NCBI RefSeq assembly: GCF_902196125.1
Contig: NZ_CABIKG010000013.1
Coordinates: 1-50,150, forward strand
Direction: 5' to 3'
DNA length: 50,150 nt
Origin: Helicobacter suis
GTDB taxonomy: Bacteria > Campylobacterota > Campylobacteria > Campylobacterales > Helicobacteraceae
Positions 25,136-35,260 of this stretch are shown piece by piece. Under the pieces are notes generated by a model. It was not told the DNA's origin, did not search any database, and saw only the letters and a list, made by a program, of their open reading frames with translations. Positions within the stretch are counted from its first letter, which is position 1. Each line of letters starts with the position of its first letter. The position numbers were made by a program, and so were the translations under genes.

Positions 25136-25885
25136 TTAATGTATAAATTTAGCAAAATATCTATCTATTTCTTCGCGTAGTTCTATACCTGCTTGCTCAA
25201 AAGCATTTAACAGTAGCTCATAACTCCCCTCTCCTCCTAAAAAATCCCAAAATTCTTTTGCAACTTTTAGCTCATATTTTAGATCTAACATACCTGCAAT
25301 TGTCCACCTAGCATAAGGCTTTGGTTCATAAGGATTATATGGGATAGCTATCAGGCTATTTATTTTGCAGTCTTTAAAATCTAACATGGCAAGAGCAGAC
25401 CATGTAAGTAGTGTGCGCTTAAATTCTTTAAAACTACCCTTATTTGGCTTTGCCGTTTTTAGATCTATTAAAAATATTTCCCTATCTCTTTTTAAAAATA
25501 AATCTACTTTTGTAGGTTTTATAGTGGATAAATCCCCACCTTGAGAGTTTGAAATAGCTTTTAGTTCATTTATTTTATCTGGCTTTGCATTTGCACTTTC
25601 TAGATTATCTATGATTTGCTGTATTGTTATTTGGCAATTTTTATATATTTTATTGCCCATATCATGCTGTTTTTGCACGACTTCAAAATTATTCTTTGCT
25701 AGTTCTTTTGCGACTGGTTCAAAACTCGTACCAAAATTTGTATTTAAACTCTGAATAAAACTAAAAAGCGCCATTCTATCACTTCCTAAAAGACGCGTGT
25801 GAAAAGGCATGTAAGATGTTTCCGGATTATAAGATTCAAACTTAAATCACAGGGCTTTAATTAATAAATCTTTGACATTTTGCAT
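25136..25885 (-). pseudogene. Type II restriction endonuclease (TdeIII-like), interrupted by early TGA
   Basis: From ATG 25885 (inside the 3' end of the methyltransferase gene) the frame reads MQNVKDLLIKAL, then TGA at 25849-25847, then FKFESYNPETSY and on into the long open part that starts at ATG 25810 (224 aa). The PFHTRLLGSDRMALFSFIQS segment resembles the TdeIII-type endonuclease family. The nuclease core candidates are KVDLFLKRDREIFLIDLKTAK (D...D-x-K arrangement). The N-terminus that normally precedes PFHTRLLG is thus cut off, by a nonsense change or small deletion. A shorter protein could still be made from 25810, where only a weak GGAA site is seen. Its partner methyltransferase looks intact. 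Confidence 0.65.
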
Positions 25886-27387
25886 TGTTTTTCTTTTAAT
25901 AAAAATATGCTTTCGTTGTAGCTTTTATTATCTTTTTGAGCACGATTAAGCACGGGTCTATCAAAGCGCTTAGCTATTTTCATCTCTGCTAGCTCTGCAA
26001 TACTTGGGTATAGATTAAATTTATCATTTGCCACTATGAAAATATTGTAATCTTTTGCTAAAAGTGGCTTTACATTTCTTAGCGCTTTGGCGATGTTTTC
26101 TACATAGTTTTTTTGCGCACTCTTGCCTTGTCCCTCTTTAAGACTTCCTATTTCTAAACTATCAAATCTTGCTAGATTAAAAAGATCGTAAGCATAAGCA
26201 TGTTGCTCGTGATAATCAATTAATCCAACATAGGGTGGAGATGTGAAAATACCTGCTATTTTCTGTGTTTTGATTAAGCGTTTTAAGTTTGTATCTTGTA
26301 GTTCTTTGAGTACATTACAATTTGTAGCATCTGTATTGATACAGATTTGTAAAGTGGGTGTTTTAAGCTCTTTAAATTCTTTTAATCTTTTAAGCGTATC
26401 TAGCGCATATCTTTTAAAATGCTTCTTAACACTAAAAAGAGGTTTACAAATACGCCCATGCTTTTTACAATAATAAGGCCAAGTGATAGCATGCTTTAGC
26501 GTAGCTAAATCACTGTGAGTAGTTGCGCGTACGCTCCTAGCTGTGCGGCTTAGAATAATTTTAAAAATATCATCTAGTGGAGATATTAAATCTCTTATAA
26601 AAAAGAGTTCTTCTTTTATGCAGGGTAAATACCATTTATCTAAAAAACTACCGGTTTGTTTGGTGTTTAAATCAAAACCTTTTACAATCTCGTTATAAAT
26701 AACTAAAAATTCAGCCTCTTTTTTAAGCCCAAAATCTAGCTCGTTGATTTCTTTTAAAAAAACCTTTCTTTTAAAATCATGTAAGAAATTAGCCTTATTA
26801 AACTCACTTAATTTTTGATTTAATATTGCTTCAAGTGGGTGTGTTTGTTTATTTTCTAAATGATTTATAAGTTTTTTTATCTCGTTTTCTAAAGCAACAA
26901 GATCATAATCTTTAATCTTGGCATTTGAAAGCATTACATTAAAGCTTGAAAGCTCAATACCCAATGCGTGCATACCTAGTTCATTAGCTACAGCTAGAGT
27001 TGTACCAGACCCACAAAATAAATCCAAAACAATATCACCCTTTTTAAAGAATGGCTCTTTTAAAAAACGCTCTACAAGTTGGGGGATAAATTTACCCCTG
27101 TAAGGGTGGAGGCGGTGGACATGTTTTGTTGTTTCTGACTCTTTAAAATTAGCAAAAGAGAGAGGATTATCTAGTTCTATTTTTGTATCATAATAATTTT
27201 TAAGCTCAAGCAAAGAGATCAATTTTTTATTCTTGCTTTGGCTATGATTAACGATGCGTCCATAATTTAAAAGATAATTAAGATTATTTATCGTTACCTT
27301 TTTGCCCAAATATTTAGTGGCCCACAAACTCGCATCTTTTAAATTTAGTAATTTCATCTCATCTAAAATCAATGTGGTATTCCTCAC
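25861..27387 (-). CDS. Type II DNA methyltransferase (N4-C or N6-A, TSPPY type)
   Basis: A 508-residue DNA methyltransferase. The cofactor motif DLFCGSGTTLAVANELG is at about residues 120-137 and the catalytic motif TSPPYVGLIDYHEQHAYAYD at about 388-408. The S-P-P-Y form is more usual for N4-cytosine enzymes, but N6-adenine cannot be excluded. It protects DNA against the endonuclease encoded just downstream, whose reading frame overlaps its last 25 bases. The start at GTG 27387 has GAGGG five bases before it; ATG 27357 is an alternative. Its target sequence cannot be read from the DNA. A gene of this type without an active partner would act as a solitary methylase. Confidence 0.85.
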   Translation of the reverse strand: MRNTTLILDEMKLLNLKDASLWATKYLGKKVTINNLNYLLNYGRIVNHSQSKNKKLISLLELKNYYDTKIELDNPLSFANFKESETTKHVHRLHPYRGKFIPQLVERFLKEPFFKKGDIVLDLFCGSGTTLAVANELGMHALGIELSSFNVMLSNAKIKDYDLVALENEIKKLINHLENKQTHPLEAILNQKLSEFNKANFLHDFKRKVFLKEINELDFGLKKEAEFLVIYNEIVKGFDLNTKQTGSFLDKWYLPCIKEELFFIRDLISPLDDIFKIILSRTARSVRATTHSDLATLKHAITWPYYCKKHGRICKPLFSVKKHFKRYALDTLKRLKEFKELKTPTLQICINTDATNCNVLKELQDTNLKRLIKTQKIAGIFTSPPYVGLIDYHEQHAYAYDLFNLARFDSLEIGSLKEGQGKSAQKNYVENIAKALRNVKPLLAKDYNIFIVANDKFNLYPSIAELAEMKIAKRFDRPVLNRAQKDNKSYNESIFLLKEKQCKMSKIY

Positions 27388-27458
27388 AATTACCCTCTTT
27401 TTTCATCTCATCTTATGTTTATAAGTGTTTTAAAATTTTTCCTAAAGACTAGAGTAGA

Positions 27459-27590
27459 TTATTTTTGTACATCAAAGGTACTATCTAAAACAAAAAGCAA
27501 AAAATACGCCCGCTCTAAATGGTACAAAAAATCTAAACCTAAACCCTTGCCCCTATATTCTTGGATAATTTCAGGGTATAGATTTGCCAT
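27459..27590 (-). pseudogene. Relic copy of an internal obgE segment
   Basis: Bases 27467-27552 align without gaps to 28801-28886 inside obgE with nine mismatches in 86. The reading frame is preserved and codes for [20 protein letters not shown] and then VLDSTFDVQ before a stop, where obgE has [20 protein letters not shown]. Weaker similarity continues upstream over the G3 region (MANLYPEIIQEYR against [13 protein letters not shown]). It lies between the restriction-modification genes and the arginase-like pseudogene, in the same orientation as obgE about 1.3 kb away. Confidence 0.85.
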
Positions 27591-27613
27591 TTTGCAAGGG
27601 AACTAATGGATTA

Positions 27614-28474
27614 CTACACACTTTGTTCTCTTAAAAGATCTATCTCTGCTAGCATGTTCTGTAGTCTATACGCATCAAAGGGGAGATATTCAGTAATGCT
27701 TAGACCGACCACATCAGCCTCTTTAAAAATCACCCCTAAAATCTGGCTTAATTGATCCATTTGCATTTTGCCTCCCGGGCTCCCATCTCCGATTAAATCT
27801 TTATTAGCAAAGTAAGTGGAAAAAAACAAGCTAGCATCTAGTACATCTACATCTAAATGGATTAAAATATGTTCAAATTGGTTGGTGAATTCTAAAATTT
27901 CTTGTTGAGATAAAAACTCTTTGTCCTGGACCTTAAAATTGACCCCTCTTTGTTTAAGAAACATTTCTTGATCGGGAAATAAAGTTTGCAGACCTACAAA
28001 GAGAATTTCATGGGGTAAAAATTTTTGATTGCGCATTAAATGGGTGATACCCGTGTCTTTTTTTCCTAACAAAGAGCCCAATACAAAGGCATGTGCATAG
28101 GGATAATTCCCATGTATGGTAGCAACATCTGGATGCGCATCGATTCAAACAATGCCTAAATTTTTATATTTTCCATGCAGATAATCAAAGGGTGCTTGGG
28201 ATACAAGACAATTCCCGCCCAGAGTGATGATCTTATCAGGATTAACCTCTCTTAAGATTTCTTCTACCTTTTGAATGCCCGCAAAAACAATCTCTTTAGC
28301 ATATATCCCCTCCGTGGTTTTATAGGTTTCTTTAGAGGGTGGGGCAATATCTACCTTGTAAACCTTTTGGCTAGCATTTTCTGGCAAAAGGTGGGCGAGT
28401 AAATGGGCTCCTAAATAATAAGTCTCAAGCCCACCGCCTACAAAATCAGGGTATAAGAGACGAATCGTTTTCAT
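27614..28474 (-). pseudogene. Arginase-family gene interrupted by one in-frame TGA
   Basis: One continuous frame of 286 sense or stop positions is broken by a single TGA at 28147-28145. The first part (109 aa) has LETYYLGAHLLAHLL and ITLGGNCLVSQAPFDYLHG; after the TGA come IDAHPDVATIHGNYPYAHAF and ILIHLDVDVLDASLF. D-A-H-x-D and D-V-D-x-D are the manganese ligands of the arginase/agmatinase fold, so both halves belong together. Homologues usually have a Trp just before IDAH, so TGG to TGA is the simplest cause. Substrate unknown; it is distinct from a typical RocF arginase in length and sequence. Confidence 0.82.
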
Positions 28475-28582
28475 GCAAACTCTTTTAAAATTTTTAAAAT
28501 TTAAGCTAGAGGTTAGTTATGCAACAAATTGCTTAATTGTAATCTTATGAGGTTTTCTAAAAAGCAGGAATGCGGATAATTT

Positions 28583-29542
28583 TCATGTATTCTCTTTTAG
28601 AATTTGAGCTAGAGATTGGATTAACTTTTGCGTATTTTGCCCCGTAACTGCTGAGATTGGCAGAATAAAGCGCGCCTCTTTTAGCTCTAAAAAAACAGGG
28701 GATATAGCATCTATTTTATTAAGAACCACGCCAAATTCTTTTTGGGCAAGTTCTTTAGAAAAATGCACCAATTCATGGCGTAGCTTTTTATATTGCTCTT
28801 GTACATCAAAGGTACTATCTAGTACAAAGAGCAAAAAGCGCGTCCGCTCTAAATGGCGCAAAAAATCTAAACCTAAACCCTTGCCCTCACTAGCCCCCTC
28901 TATAATCCCGGGAATATCTGCTATAACAAACTCTTTAAAATCCCCCACACGCACCACCCCTAAATGGGGAATCAGCGTGGTAAAAGCATAGGGCGCGATT
29001 TTGGGTTTAGCATTAGAAATGGCGCTAATTAAGCTAGATTTGCCCGCATTTGGAAAGCCCACCAAACCCACATGGGCAATAAGTTTAAGTTCTAAGCGCA
29101 AAGAAAGCGTTTTGCCTGCTAGCCCCTTTTGGGCATAAGTAGGCCGTTGTTTGATCGCATTTTTAAAGCGCACATTACCTAGCCCGCCCTTGCCCCCTTT
29201 GAGCAAAACTACATTTCCCGGCTCTATTAAATCACAAAGAAGTTTTTCTCCCTCAAAAATCTGGGTCCCGGGAGGTACAAATAAAATTAAATCCTCCCCC
29301 CTTTTGCCACTGCAATTTTTAGGCCCTCCGGGGGCGCCATTTTGTGCCTTGTAGTGTTTTTTGCCCCTAAAGGCGCTAAGAGTGTCGCTATTAAAATCTA
29401 CACTAAAGATCACATCGCCTCCATCGCCTCCATCGCCTCCATCAGGCCCTCCTTGCATGACAAACTTTTCCCGCCTAAAGCTTACACAGCCCGCGCCCCC
29501 CTTGCCTGAGGATATGCTAATTTCAACGCAATCTACAAACAT
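28583..29542 (-). CDS. obgE: GTPase ObgE/CgtA
   Basis: A 319-residue GTPase acting in 50S ribosome assembly. It has the glycine-rich Obg fold (residues 1-157, e.g. [16 protein letters not shown] near 32 and CSGKRGEDL near 79), then the G domain with [10 protein letters not shown] (G1), DIPGIIEG (G3) and NKID (G4). It lacks the C-terminal extension of some Obg proteins and is about 40 residues shorter than the H. pylori protein as I remember it. It follows dppF directly with no gap, as in H. pylori. Confidence 0.95.
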   Translation of the reverse strand: MFVDCVEISISSGKGGAGCVSFRREKFVMQGGPDGGDGGDGGDVIFSVDFNSDTLSAFRGKKHYKAQNGAPGGPKNCSGKRGEDLILFVPPGTQIFEGEKLLCDLIEPGNVVLLKGGKGGLGNVRFKNAIKQRPTYAQKGLAGKTLSLRLELKLIAHVGLVGFPNAGKSSLISAISNAKPKIAPYAFTTLIPHLGVVRVGDFKEFVIADIPGIIEGASEGKGLGLDFLRHLERTRFLLFVLDSTFDVQEQYKKLRHELVHFSKELAQKEFGVVLNKIDAISPVFLELKEARFILPISAVTGQNTQKLIQSLAQILKENT

Positions 29543-30313
29543 TTAACCTTCTTGGAAGCGTTGGGTTTTTTCTAAATGGGGGATAGCGCTTAAAAGTTTT
29601 TGTGTGTAGGGGTGTTTGGGTGTATCAATTATAGCTTGTACCGTCCCCTCCTCTACAATAAGCCCTTTTTCCATCACTAAAATTCGATCGCTAATATGCT
29701 CCACCACCCCTAAATCATGGCTAATAAAAAGATAACTCAGGCCAAAATGTACCTGTAAATCTAAAAGCAAATTAAGAATTTGTGCTTGAATGGAAACATC
29801 TAAAGCCGAAACAGGTTCATCACAAATTAAAATACGCGGTTTAAGCATGAGAGCCCTAGCAATGCCTATACGCTGTCTTTGCCCCCCTGAAAACTGATGC
29901 GGGTAGCGCTTAGCCCACTCAGGTTTAAGCCCGGTTTGATTCATCATCTCTAAAACCTGCTTTTGTCGCTCTGTTTTATTTAGTTTGGTATTTAATAGCA
30001 AAGGTTCGGCAATAATATCCTCAACTTTCCAGCGCGGATTAAGGCTTGAATAGGGGTCTTGAAAGATCATCTGCACACTTTGGCGATAGGCTTTCCAATC
30101 TTTAGCGCTAAATTTTTGCATGTTATTCTTTTCAAAAAGTACCTCTCCCTTGCTAGGTTTTTCTATGCCCACTAAAATTTTAGCCACCGTGCTTTTGCCA
30201 CAGCCACTTTCTCCTACTAAACTTAAAATCTCTTGAGGCTGGATCGTAAAGCTCACCCCTTTAAGCACAGCAAGTTGCCCATAAGATTTATAAAGATTTT
30301 TAACCTCTAGCAA
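29543..30313 (-). CDS. dppF: Dipeptide ABC transporter ATP-binding protein DppF
   Basis: A 256-residue ABC ATPase with Walker A GESGCGKSTVAK (about 35-46), signature SGGQRQRIGIARAL (about 141-154) and Walker B ILICDEPVSALD (about 159-170). It ends with the oligopeptide-type tail (HPYTQKLLSAIPHLEK). It pairs with DppD to power peptide import. It starts at TTG 30313, six bases after AAGGA, overlapping the dppD end by seven bases. Confidence 0.94.
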   Translation of the reverse strand: MLEVKNLYKSYGQLAVLKGVSFTIQPQEILSLVGESGCGKSTVAKILVGIEKPSKGEVLFEKNNMQKFSAKDWKAYRQSVQMIFQDPYSSLNPRWKVEDIIAEPLLLNTKLNKTERQKQVLEMMNQTGLKPEWAKRYPHQFSGGQRQRIGIARALMLKPRILICDEPVSALDVSIQAQILNLLLDLQVHFGLSYLFISHDLGVVEHISDRILVMEKGLIVEEGTVQAIIDTPKHPYTQKLLSAIPHLEKTQRFQEG

Positions 30314-31164
30314 CGGATTTCCTTAGCAAAATCTAAATAATTCGTGTTTTCATCTACACTTTTAAGGCGTATTTTGCGTTTGCCCGGTTTAGGGATAGCC
30401 TCTAATAGCGCCTGTGTGTAGGGGTGTTTGGGGTTGTTAAAGAGATCAGAGGCGCGCGCTTTTTCCACCACCTCGCCTTTATAAAGCACCACGACTATAT
30501 CAGCAAGCTGTGCGACTACGCCTAAATCATGGGTGATAAAAAGCATAGCCATGTGCTGTTGTTTTTGTAAAGTTTGCATTAACTCTAAAATCTGTGCTTG
30601 AATGGTTACATCTAGCGCGGTGGTGGGTTCATCTGCAATTAACAAGGAAGGTTTACAAGCCATCGCCATAGCAATTACCACCCGCTGGCGCTGGCCTCCA
30701 CTGAGTTTAAAAGGATAGGCATCATACTTGCTTGCATCAAGCCCCACACTGCTTAAAAGTTCTAGGCTTTTTTGTTTGATCTGTGCGCTGTTAAGTTTAC
30801 TTTGATGGATTTTAAACACCTCGCTGATTTGAAAACCAACTGTATAGCTAGGATTAAGGCTTGTCATGGGCTCTTGAAAGACCATGCCTATTTCTCTACC
30901 CCGCAGTTTTTGCATTTCTTTATCTGAATAGGCCAGCAGATTTTGCCCTTTAAAAAGAATTTCACCGCCTACAATTTTACCCGGAGGCCTAATTAAGCCC
31001 ATAATAGACCACGCGCTCATGCTCTTTCCACTCCCACTTTCTCCAACTAGACACACAGTTTGGCCTATTTGAATGCTAAAACTCACCCCATCTACAGCCT
31101 TAATCAGACCGGTGCGGCTAGAAAAGTAAGTTTTTAAATCCTTAACTTCTAAAAGCGCATTCAT
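30307..31164 (-). CDS. dppD: Dipeptide ABC transporter ATP-binding protein DppD
   Basis: A 285-residue ABC ATPase with Walker [13 protein letters not shown] (about 38-49), signature [20 protein letters not shown] (about 152-171), Walker [13 protein letters not shown] and the peptide-importer tail [18 protein letters not shown]. Many DppD/OppD-type proteins hold an iron-sulfur cluster in the C-terminal tail; the terminal Cys here is the only obvious candidate. Its ATG overlaps the dppC stop as ATGA. Confidence 0.94.
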   Translation of the reverse strand: MNALLEVKDLKTYFSSRTGLIKAVDGVSFSIQIGQTVCLVGESGSGKSMSAWSIMGLIRPPGKIVGGEILFKGQNLLAYSDKEMQKLRGREIGMVFQEPMTSLNPSYTVGFQISEVFKIHQSKLNSAQIKQKSLELLSSVGLDASKYDAYPFKLSGGQRQRVVIAMAMACKPSLLIADEPTTALDVTIQAQILELMQTLQKQQHMAMLFITHDLGVVAQLADIVVVLYKGEVVEKARASDLFNNPKHPYTQALLEAIPKPGKRKIRLKSVDENTNYLDFAKEIRC

Positions 31165-32018
31165 GTAGATTTTTTGGGGTCTAAAGCGTCCATGATCCCA
31201 TCTCCTAATAAATTAAAGCCCATCACCGTAAAAAAGATCGCACAGCCCGGGAAAAGCAAAGCCCAAGGGGAGGTGGTGATGTATTGTAAAGCGTCCATGA
31301 GCATCGCGCCCCATTCAGGGGTGGGTGGTTGTGCCCCTAAACCTAAAAAACTTAAGCCCGCCGCCTCTAAAATTGCCCCCGCAAAGCCCATAGTGGCCTG
31401 CACAATAAGCGGGGCGGTGCAATTTGGCAAAATCACAATAAACATGAGGCGCAAGTGGGAAGCGCCATTAAGTATAGAGGCTAGGGTGTATTCTTTTTCT
31501 TTTTCAAGGAGTACACTACCTCGCACAATACGAGCAAAACTTGGAATTCCCACAATGCCAATGGCTAGCATGGCATTTGTCAGAGAGGGGCCCAAAATTG
31601 CCACCACGATAATGATGAGTAAAATAGAGGGCAAGGAGAGCATTAAATCCATAAAGCGCATGATAATCATGTCTGTTAATCCGCCTAAATAACCCGCTAC
31701 AAGCCCAAAGATCACCCCAAAGACAAGGGCAATCCCTACAGATACCACCCCGATAATCAGCGAAATACGCGCCCCAAAGATCAAACGAGAAAGAATATCA
31801 CGGCCTAGATCGTCTGTGCCTAGATAGTGTGCTTTACTCCCACTTGCGCTAAAAAAAGGTTCTAAAAGCCGTGCTTGGGGGTTTTGTAGAGTTGGATCGT
31901 AGGGGGCTAAAGCAGGTGCAAAGATCGCACAAAACACAAGCACAACCAACAAAACAAGCCCAAAAAGAGCGGCCTTATTTTGCCTAAAATTTTCCCAAAA
32001 GATAAAAAAGCGTTCCAT
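31161..32018 (-). CDS. dppC: Dipeptide ABC transporter permease DppC
   Basis: A 285-residue inner-membrane permease with six transmembrane helices. The DppC-type N-terminus (NKAALFGLVLLVVLVFCAIF, about 14-33) is followed by LGTDDLGRDILSRLIFGARI (about 66-85). The EAA loop that contacts the ATPases is near 185-205 (ASILNGASHLRLMFIVILPN). It is coupled to dppB by a TAATG overlap. Confidence 0.95.
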   Translation of the reverse strand: MERFFIFWENFRQNKAALFGLVLLVVLVFCAIFAPALAPYDPTLQNPQARLLEPFFSASGSKAHYLGTDDLGRDILSRLIFGARISLIIGVVSVGIALVFGVIFGLVAGYLGGLTDMIIMRFMDLMLSLPSILLIIIVVAILGPSLTNAMLAIGIVGIPSFARIVRGSVLLEKEKEYTLASILNGASHLRLMFIVILPNCTAPLIVQATMGFAGAILEAAGLSFLGLGAQPPTPEWGAMLMDALQYITTSPWALLFPGCAIFFTVMGFNLLGDGIMDALDPKKST

Positions 32019-33022
32019 TAAGCCAGCCGGATTTTAGGATTAATAAACCCATAAAGAATATCTACAATCAAATTTGTCCCTATAAAGATCACCGCCACAA
32101 TAAGGCTTGAAGATTGGATAATAGGAAAATCGCGTTGGTTAAGAGCATTAACCATCCAGCGCCCTACTCCGGGCCATGAAAAAGTTGTCTCTGTTAAGAT
32201 ACTTCCGGCTAAAAGGCCGGCTAACATCAGGCCAATAATGGTAGTAACTGGGATAAGGGCATTTCTTAGAGCATGGACAAACACCACCCGCAGAGCTGAG
32301 CAACCTTTAGCTTGCGCGGTGCGGATATAGTCCTCTTGTAAAACCTCTAGCATACTTGATCGTGTCATGCGCGCAATAATAGCAGTGGGGATAGTGGCTA
32401 GGGCGATGCTTGGCAAGACTAAGTGGCGCAGGGCATCTAAAAAGGCGGGAAAATTAAGCGCTAGCAAGCTATCAATCAGATAAAACCCAGTGGGGCCCTC
32501 TAAATCGTAGGCGTCATTGAGTCTTCCAAAAACAGGAAACCAACCTAATTTCACGCTAAAGACATAAATGAGCATTAAACCTAACCAAAAAACAGGCATG
32601 GAAACCCCGGCTAAGGCTGCACCCATGCTTACATGATCAAAGAGGCTATAACGCTTAGTGGCTGCGATCACGCCCACACAAATCCCCATAACAATAGAAA
32701 GCAACAAAGCGCTTAAAGAAAGCTCTAAAGTTGCCGGAAAGCGCTCTAAAAAGGCTTCTAGTACACTTTCACCAGAGACTAAAGAAGTACCTAAATCCCC
32801 ATGTAAAATATGCCCCATGTAGCTAAAATACTGCTCTAAGAGCGGTTTATTAAGCCCCATTTGCTCACGCAAGGCCTCTAGCGCTTCTTTATTAGCATGT
32901 TCGCCTAAAATCATTAAAGCTGGATCACCGGGTACCAAGTGCACCATAGAAAAAACCAAGATTGAAACCCCAAATAAAGTGGGGATAGTCCATAAAATCC
33001 GTTTGAGTAAAAAAGCTAGCAT
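32018..33022 (-). CDS. dppB: Dipeptide ABC transporter permease DppB
   Basis: A 334-residue inner-membrane permease with six transmembrane helices: VPTLFGVSIL-type first helix, then VPGDPA (about 33-38), a periplasmic domain, and the EAA loop near 220-240 (TAQAKGCSALRVVFVHALRN). I chose ATG 33022, two bases after the dppA stop (TAATATG), which gives the same length as I recall for H. pylori DppB. A longer frame to 33049 would overlap dppA. Confidence 0.95.
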   Translation of the reverse strand: MLAFLLKRILWTIPTLFGVSILVFSMVHLVPGDPALMILGEHANKEALEALREQMGLNKPLLEQYFSYMGHILHGDLGTSLVSGESVLEAFLERFPATLELSLSALLLSIVMGICVGVIAATKRYSLFDHVSMGAALAGVSMPVFWLGLMLIYVFSVKLGWFPVFGRLNDAYDLEGPTGFYLIDSLLALNFPAFLDALRHLVLPSIALATIPTAIIARMTRSSMLEVLQEDYIRTAQAKGCSALRVVFVHALRNALIPVTTIIGLMLAGLLAGSILTETTFSWPGVGRWMVNALNQRDFPIIQSSSLIVAVIFIGTNLIVDILYGFINPKIRLA

Positions 33023-33023
33023 A

Positions 33024-34592
33024 TTATTTCCCAAAATACACATAAGCAAAGCGGTTGTTTTGCACCCCTTCTACATGGTAGCCTAAAACATTAGAAAGTC
33101 TTGCCACCACATTATAAGGGTAGGCAAGGGGTACCCAAGGGGCATCGTTGTGGAAAATCTCTTGGGCTTTTTCATATAAAGCCGCGCGCTTGGCTTGATC
33201 AGAAAGGTGTTTAGCTTCAGTAACTAACTTGGAGTAAGTTTCACTCTTATAAAAACAGCTGTTGCGGGTAGGAATTTCAGAGGCTGCCTCTTTGCTCCAT
33301 AAGATATAAAGAAAATTATCTGGATCGGGAGTGTCTGCCATCCAGCCACTAAAGGCCATTAAATGCTCTCCCATTGCTATCTTTTTTAAATAAGTCCCCC
33401 ACTCAAAAAATTCAATTTTAACTTGGATACCAATTTTAGCTAGCTGGGATTGTACAAATTCAGCGGCTTTTTTATTGTATTTAGAGGCTGTAAAAAGCGT
33501 CGTGCTAAACCCGTTTGGATAACCCGCTTTTGTGAGCAATTCTCTAGCTTTTTTAAGATCGTAGCCATAGGGTTTGATCTTTGTGTTATAGCTCCACATT
33601 TCAGGGGGGATAGGATTAATCGCCACTTTAGCGTAATTTTCATACACGATTTTAATGTAATCTTTGGTGTTAATTGCATGGTTGATAGCCAAACGCACCA
33701 GACGGTTATCAAAGGGCTTTTTTTGCATGTTTAAGCTCATCCAAGTTACAAAGAGGGCGGGTTTTTTATCTACAGAGACATTGGGCAGACTCTCTAAACG
33801 GGGGATTTCATTACGATGGGGCATGTTAATTAAAGACACTTCGCCTCTTTGCAAAGCTAAGGCACGCACAGAAGGATTAGCAATTACGCGCAACACCACG
33901 CGATCTAAATGCGCGGGTGTGCCCCAATATTCTTTATTTTTGAGTAAAACAATTTTATCATCTCTAAACCAAGTAGCTAGCTTAAAAGGTCCCGTGCCTA
34001 TAGGTTTGCGGGTAAGCGCGTCCTCTTTATGCAGGCTTTTTAAATGGGCGGCATAATCAGCGCTAAGTATGCTTAAAAAATCCATGCCCAAATCTGCTAA
34101 AAAAGGCGCTTCGGGGTGTTTAAGAGTAAAGCGAATTGTATATTTATCAGGCGCTTCTATTTTATCAATGATAGAAGACATGCCCATACTTGCCCAGTAG
34201 CCATAAGACTTACCCCCCTTGTAATAGGGGATAGTACCCATTTGGCGCTCAAAGGAAAAGATCACATCTTTAGCGCTTAATTCTACTTTTTGATTCCAGT
34301 ATTTAGTGGTGTGGAAATAAACCCCCTTGCGCAGATGAAAAGTATAAACAAGCCCGTCTTTAGAAATCTCCCAGCTACTAGCTAAAGATGGTTCGATCTC
34401 CGTACTACCATATTTAAAGCGTACCAGAGTTTCATAGATATTAGCAGTGGCGGCATAACTCTCGCCATCTACTACTAAAGCCGGATCCATTCCTGAGCTA
34501 TCCGCCCCCCTAGCATAAATTAAAGTCCCGCCTTCTACCCCAAAAAGAAACGATACAGCTAGAAACAAACAGGGAAGAAGGCGCGTTTTCAA
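33024..34592 (-). CDS. dppA: Dipeptide-binding protein DppA
   Basis: A 522-residue periplasmic solute-binding protein (SBP family 5). A signal peptide ([18 protein letters not shown]) precedes [18 protein letters not shown] and the family segment [19 protein letters not shown] (about 88-107). It binds peptides and delivers them to DppBC. It starts at TTG 34592, whose last bases overlap the rpmA stop, so the importer genes are likely read through from the ribosomal protein genes. Confidence 0.94.
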   Translation of the reverse strand: MKTRLLPCLFLAVSFLFGVEGGTLIYARGADSSGMDPALVVDGESYAATANIYETLVRFKYGSTEIEPSLASSWEISKDGLVYTFHLRKGVYFHTTKYWNQKVELSAKDVIFSFERQMGTIPYYKGGKSYGYWASMGMSSIIDKIEAPDKYTIRFTLKHPEAPFLADLGMDFLSILSADYAAHLKSLHKEDALTRKPIGTGPFKLATWFRDDKIVLLKNKEYWGTPAHLDRVVLRVIANPSVRALALQRGEVSLINMPHRNEIPRLESLPNVSVDKKPALFVTWMSLNMQKKPFDNRLVRLAINHAINTKDYIKIVYENYAKVAINPIPPEMWSYNTKIKPYGYDLKKARELLTKAGYPNGFSTTLFTASKYNKKAAEFVQSQLAKIGIQVKIEFFEWGTYLKKIAMGEHLMAFSGWMADTPDPDNFLYILWSKEAASEIPTRNSCFYKSETYSKLVTEAKHLSDQAKRAALYEKAQEIFHNDAPWVPLAYPYNVVARLSNVLGYHVEGVQNNRFAYVYFGK

Positions 34593-34864
34593 GGCGTAAA
34601 AACCTCTTTAACTTCAGGAAGTACAGAAACTTTTTTACGGTATTTGTCTTTGTGTTGGAAGTGCACGATGCCATCAACTAAAGCAAAAAGAGTGTGATCT
34701 TTACCCATGCCCACATTTTTACCCGGGTGTACCTTAGTGCCTCTTTGGCGTACTAAAATATTGCCGGCGCGTACAAATTCTGAGCCAAATTTTTTAACCC
34801 CTAAACGGCGGCCTGCAGAGTCGCGGTTATTCTGGGTACTGCCCTGACCTTTCTTGTGTGCCAT
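34589..34864 (-). CDS. rpmA: 50S ribosomal protein bL27
   Basis: A 91-residue ribosomal protein with the conserved start [20 protein letters not shown] and the core [20 protein letters not shown] (about 35-54). It reaches the peptidyl transferase centre. It lies nine bases after rplU and just before dppA; this order is the same in H. pylori. Confidence 0.97.
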   Translation of the reverse strand: MAHKKGQGSTQNNRDSAGRRLGVKKFGSEFVRAGNILVRQRGTKVHPGKNVGMGKDHTLFALVDGIVHFQHKDKYRKKVSVLPEVKEVFTP

Positions 34865-34873
34865 TTTGATCCT

Positions 34874-35188
34874 TTATGCAAAAATTTTAGTGATTTTAAG
34901 TCGGGTGAAGTCTCTGCGAAAACCGCGTTTGGTTTTGCTATCCTTGCGGCGGCGTTTTTTAAAGATCACCACCTTTTTACCCCGCCCCTCATTAATCACT
35001 TCTGCCTCAATGTGTGCCCCCTCTATAAAAGGTGCGCCATAAACCATACCCCCCTCTTTACACACAGCCAAAACTTCCTCTAGCTTAATCTCTGTTTTAG
35101 ATTCTAGACTCATTTTATCTAGCAAAACAATATCGCCCTCTTGTACTTTATACTGCTTGCCTCCATTCTTAAAAACTGCATAAACCAT
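34874..35188 (-). CDS. rplU: 50S ribosomal protein bL21
   Basis: A 104-residue ribosomal protein starting [19 protein letters not shown], with the family C-terminus [20 protein letters not shown]. It is the first gene of the rplU-rpmA-dpp-obgE run. Its promoter must lie in the 120-bp gap shared with flgL, which is read in the other direction. Confidence 0.97.
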   Translation of the reverse strand: MVYAVFKNGGKQYKVQEGDIVLLDKMSLESKTEIKLEEVLAVCKEGGMVYGAPFIEGAHIEAEVINEGRGKKVVIFKKRRRKDSKTKRGFRRDFTRLKITKIFA

Positions 35189-35260
35189 AAACCCACCTAA
35201 AAATTTGAGATGAAAAAGGGCATTTTAACATAGTAAACCTAAAAGTTAGCCCTAATGTAG

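Noticed and set aside
27415-27606. 63-codon plus-strand frame between the methylase and the arginase-like gene
   Set aside because: It is the antisense of the obgE relic, whose minus-strand frame has clear homology.
25136-28474. TGA read as tryptophan (recoding) to explain two interrupted genes
   Set aside because: Core genes in the window use TGG for Trp and end normally at TGA (for example nuoG, nuoI), and the TGA in the endonuclease is not at an evident Trp position.
31174-31692. 172-codon plus-strand frame
   Set aside because: Entirely antisense to dppC and explained by its codon bias; no independent start signals.
33664-34056. 130-codon plus-strand frame
   Set aside because: Antisense shadow of dppA.
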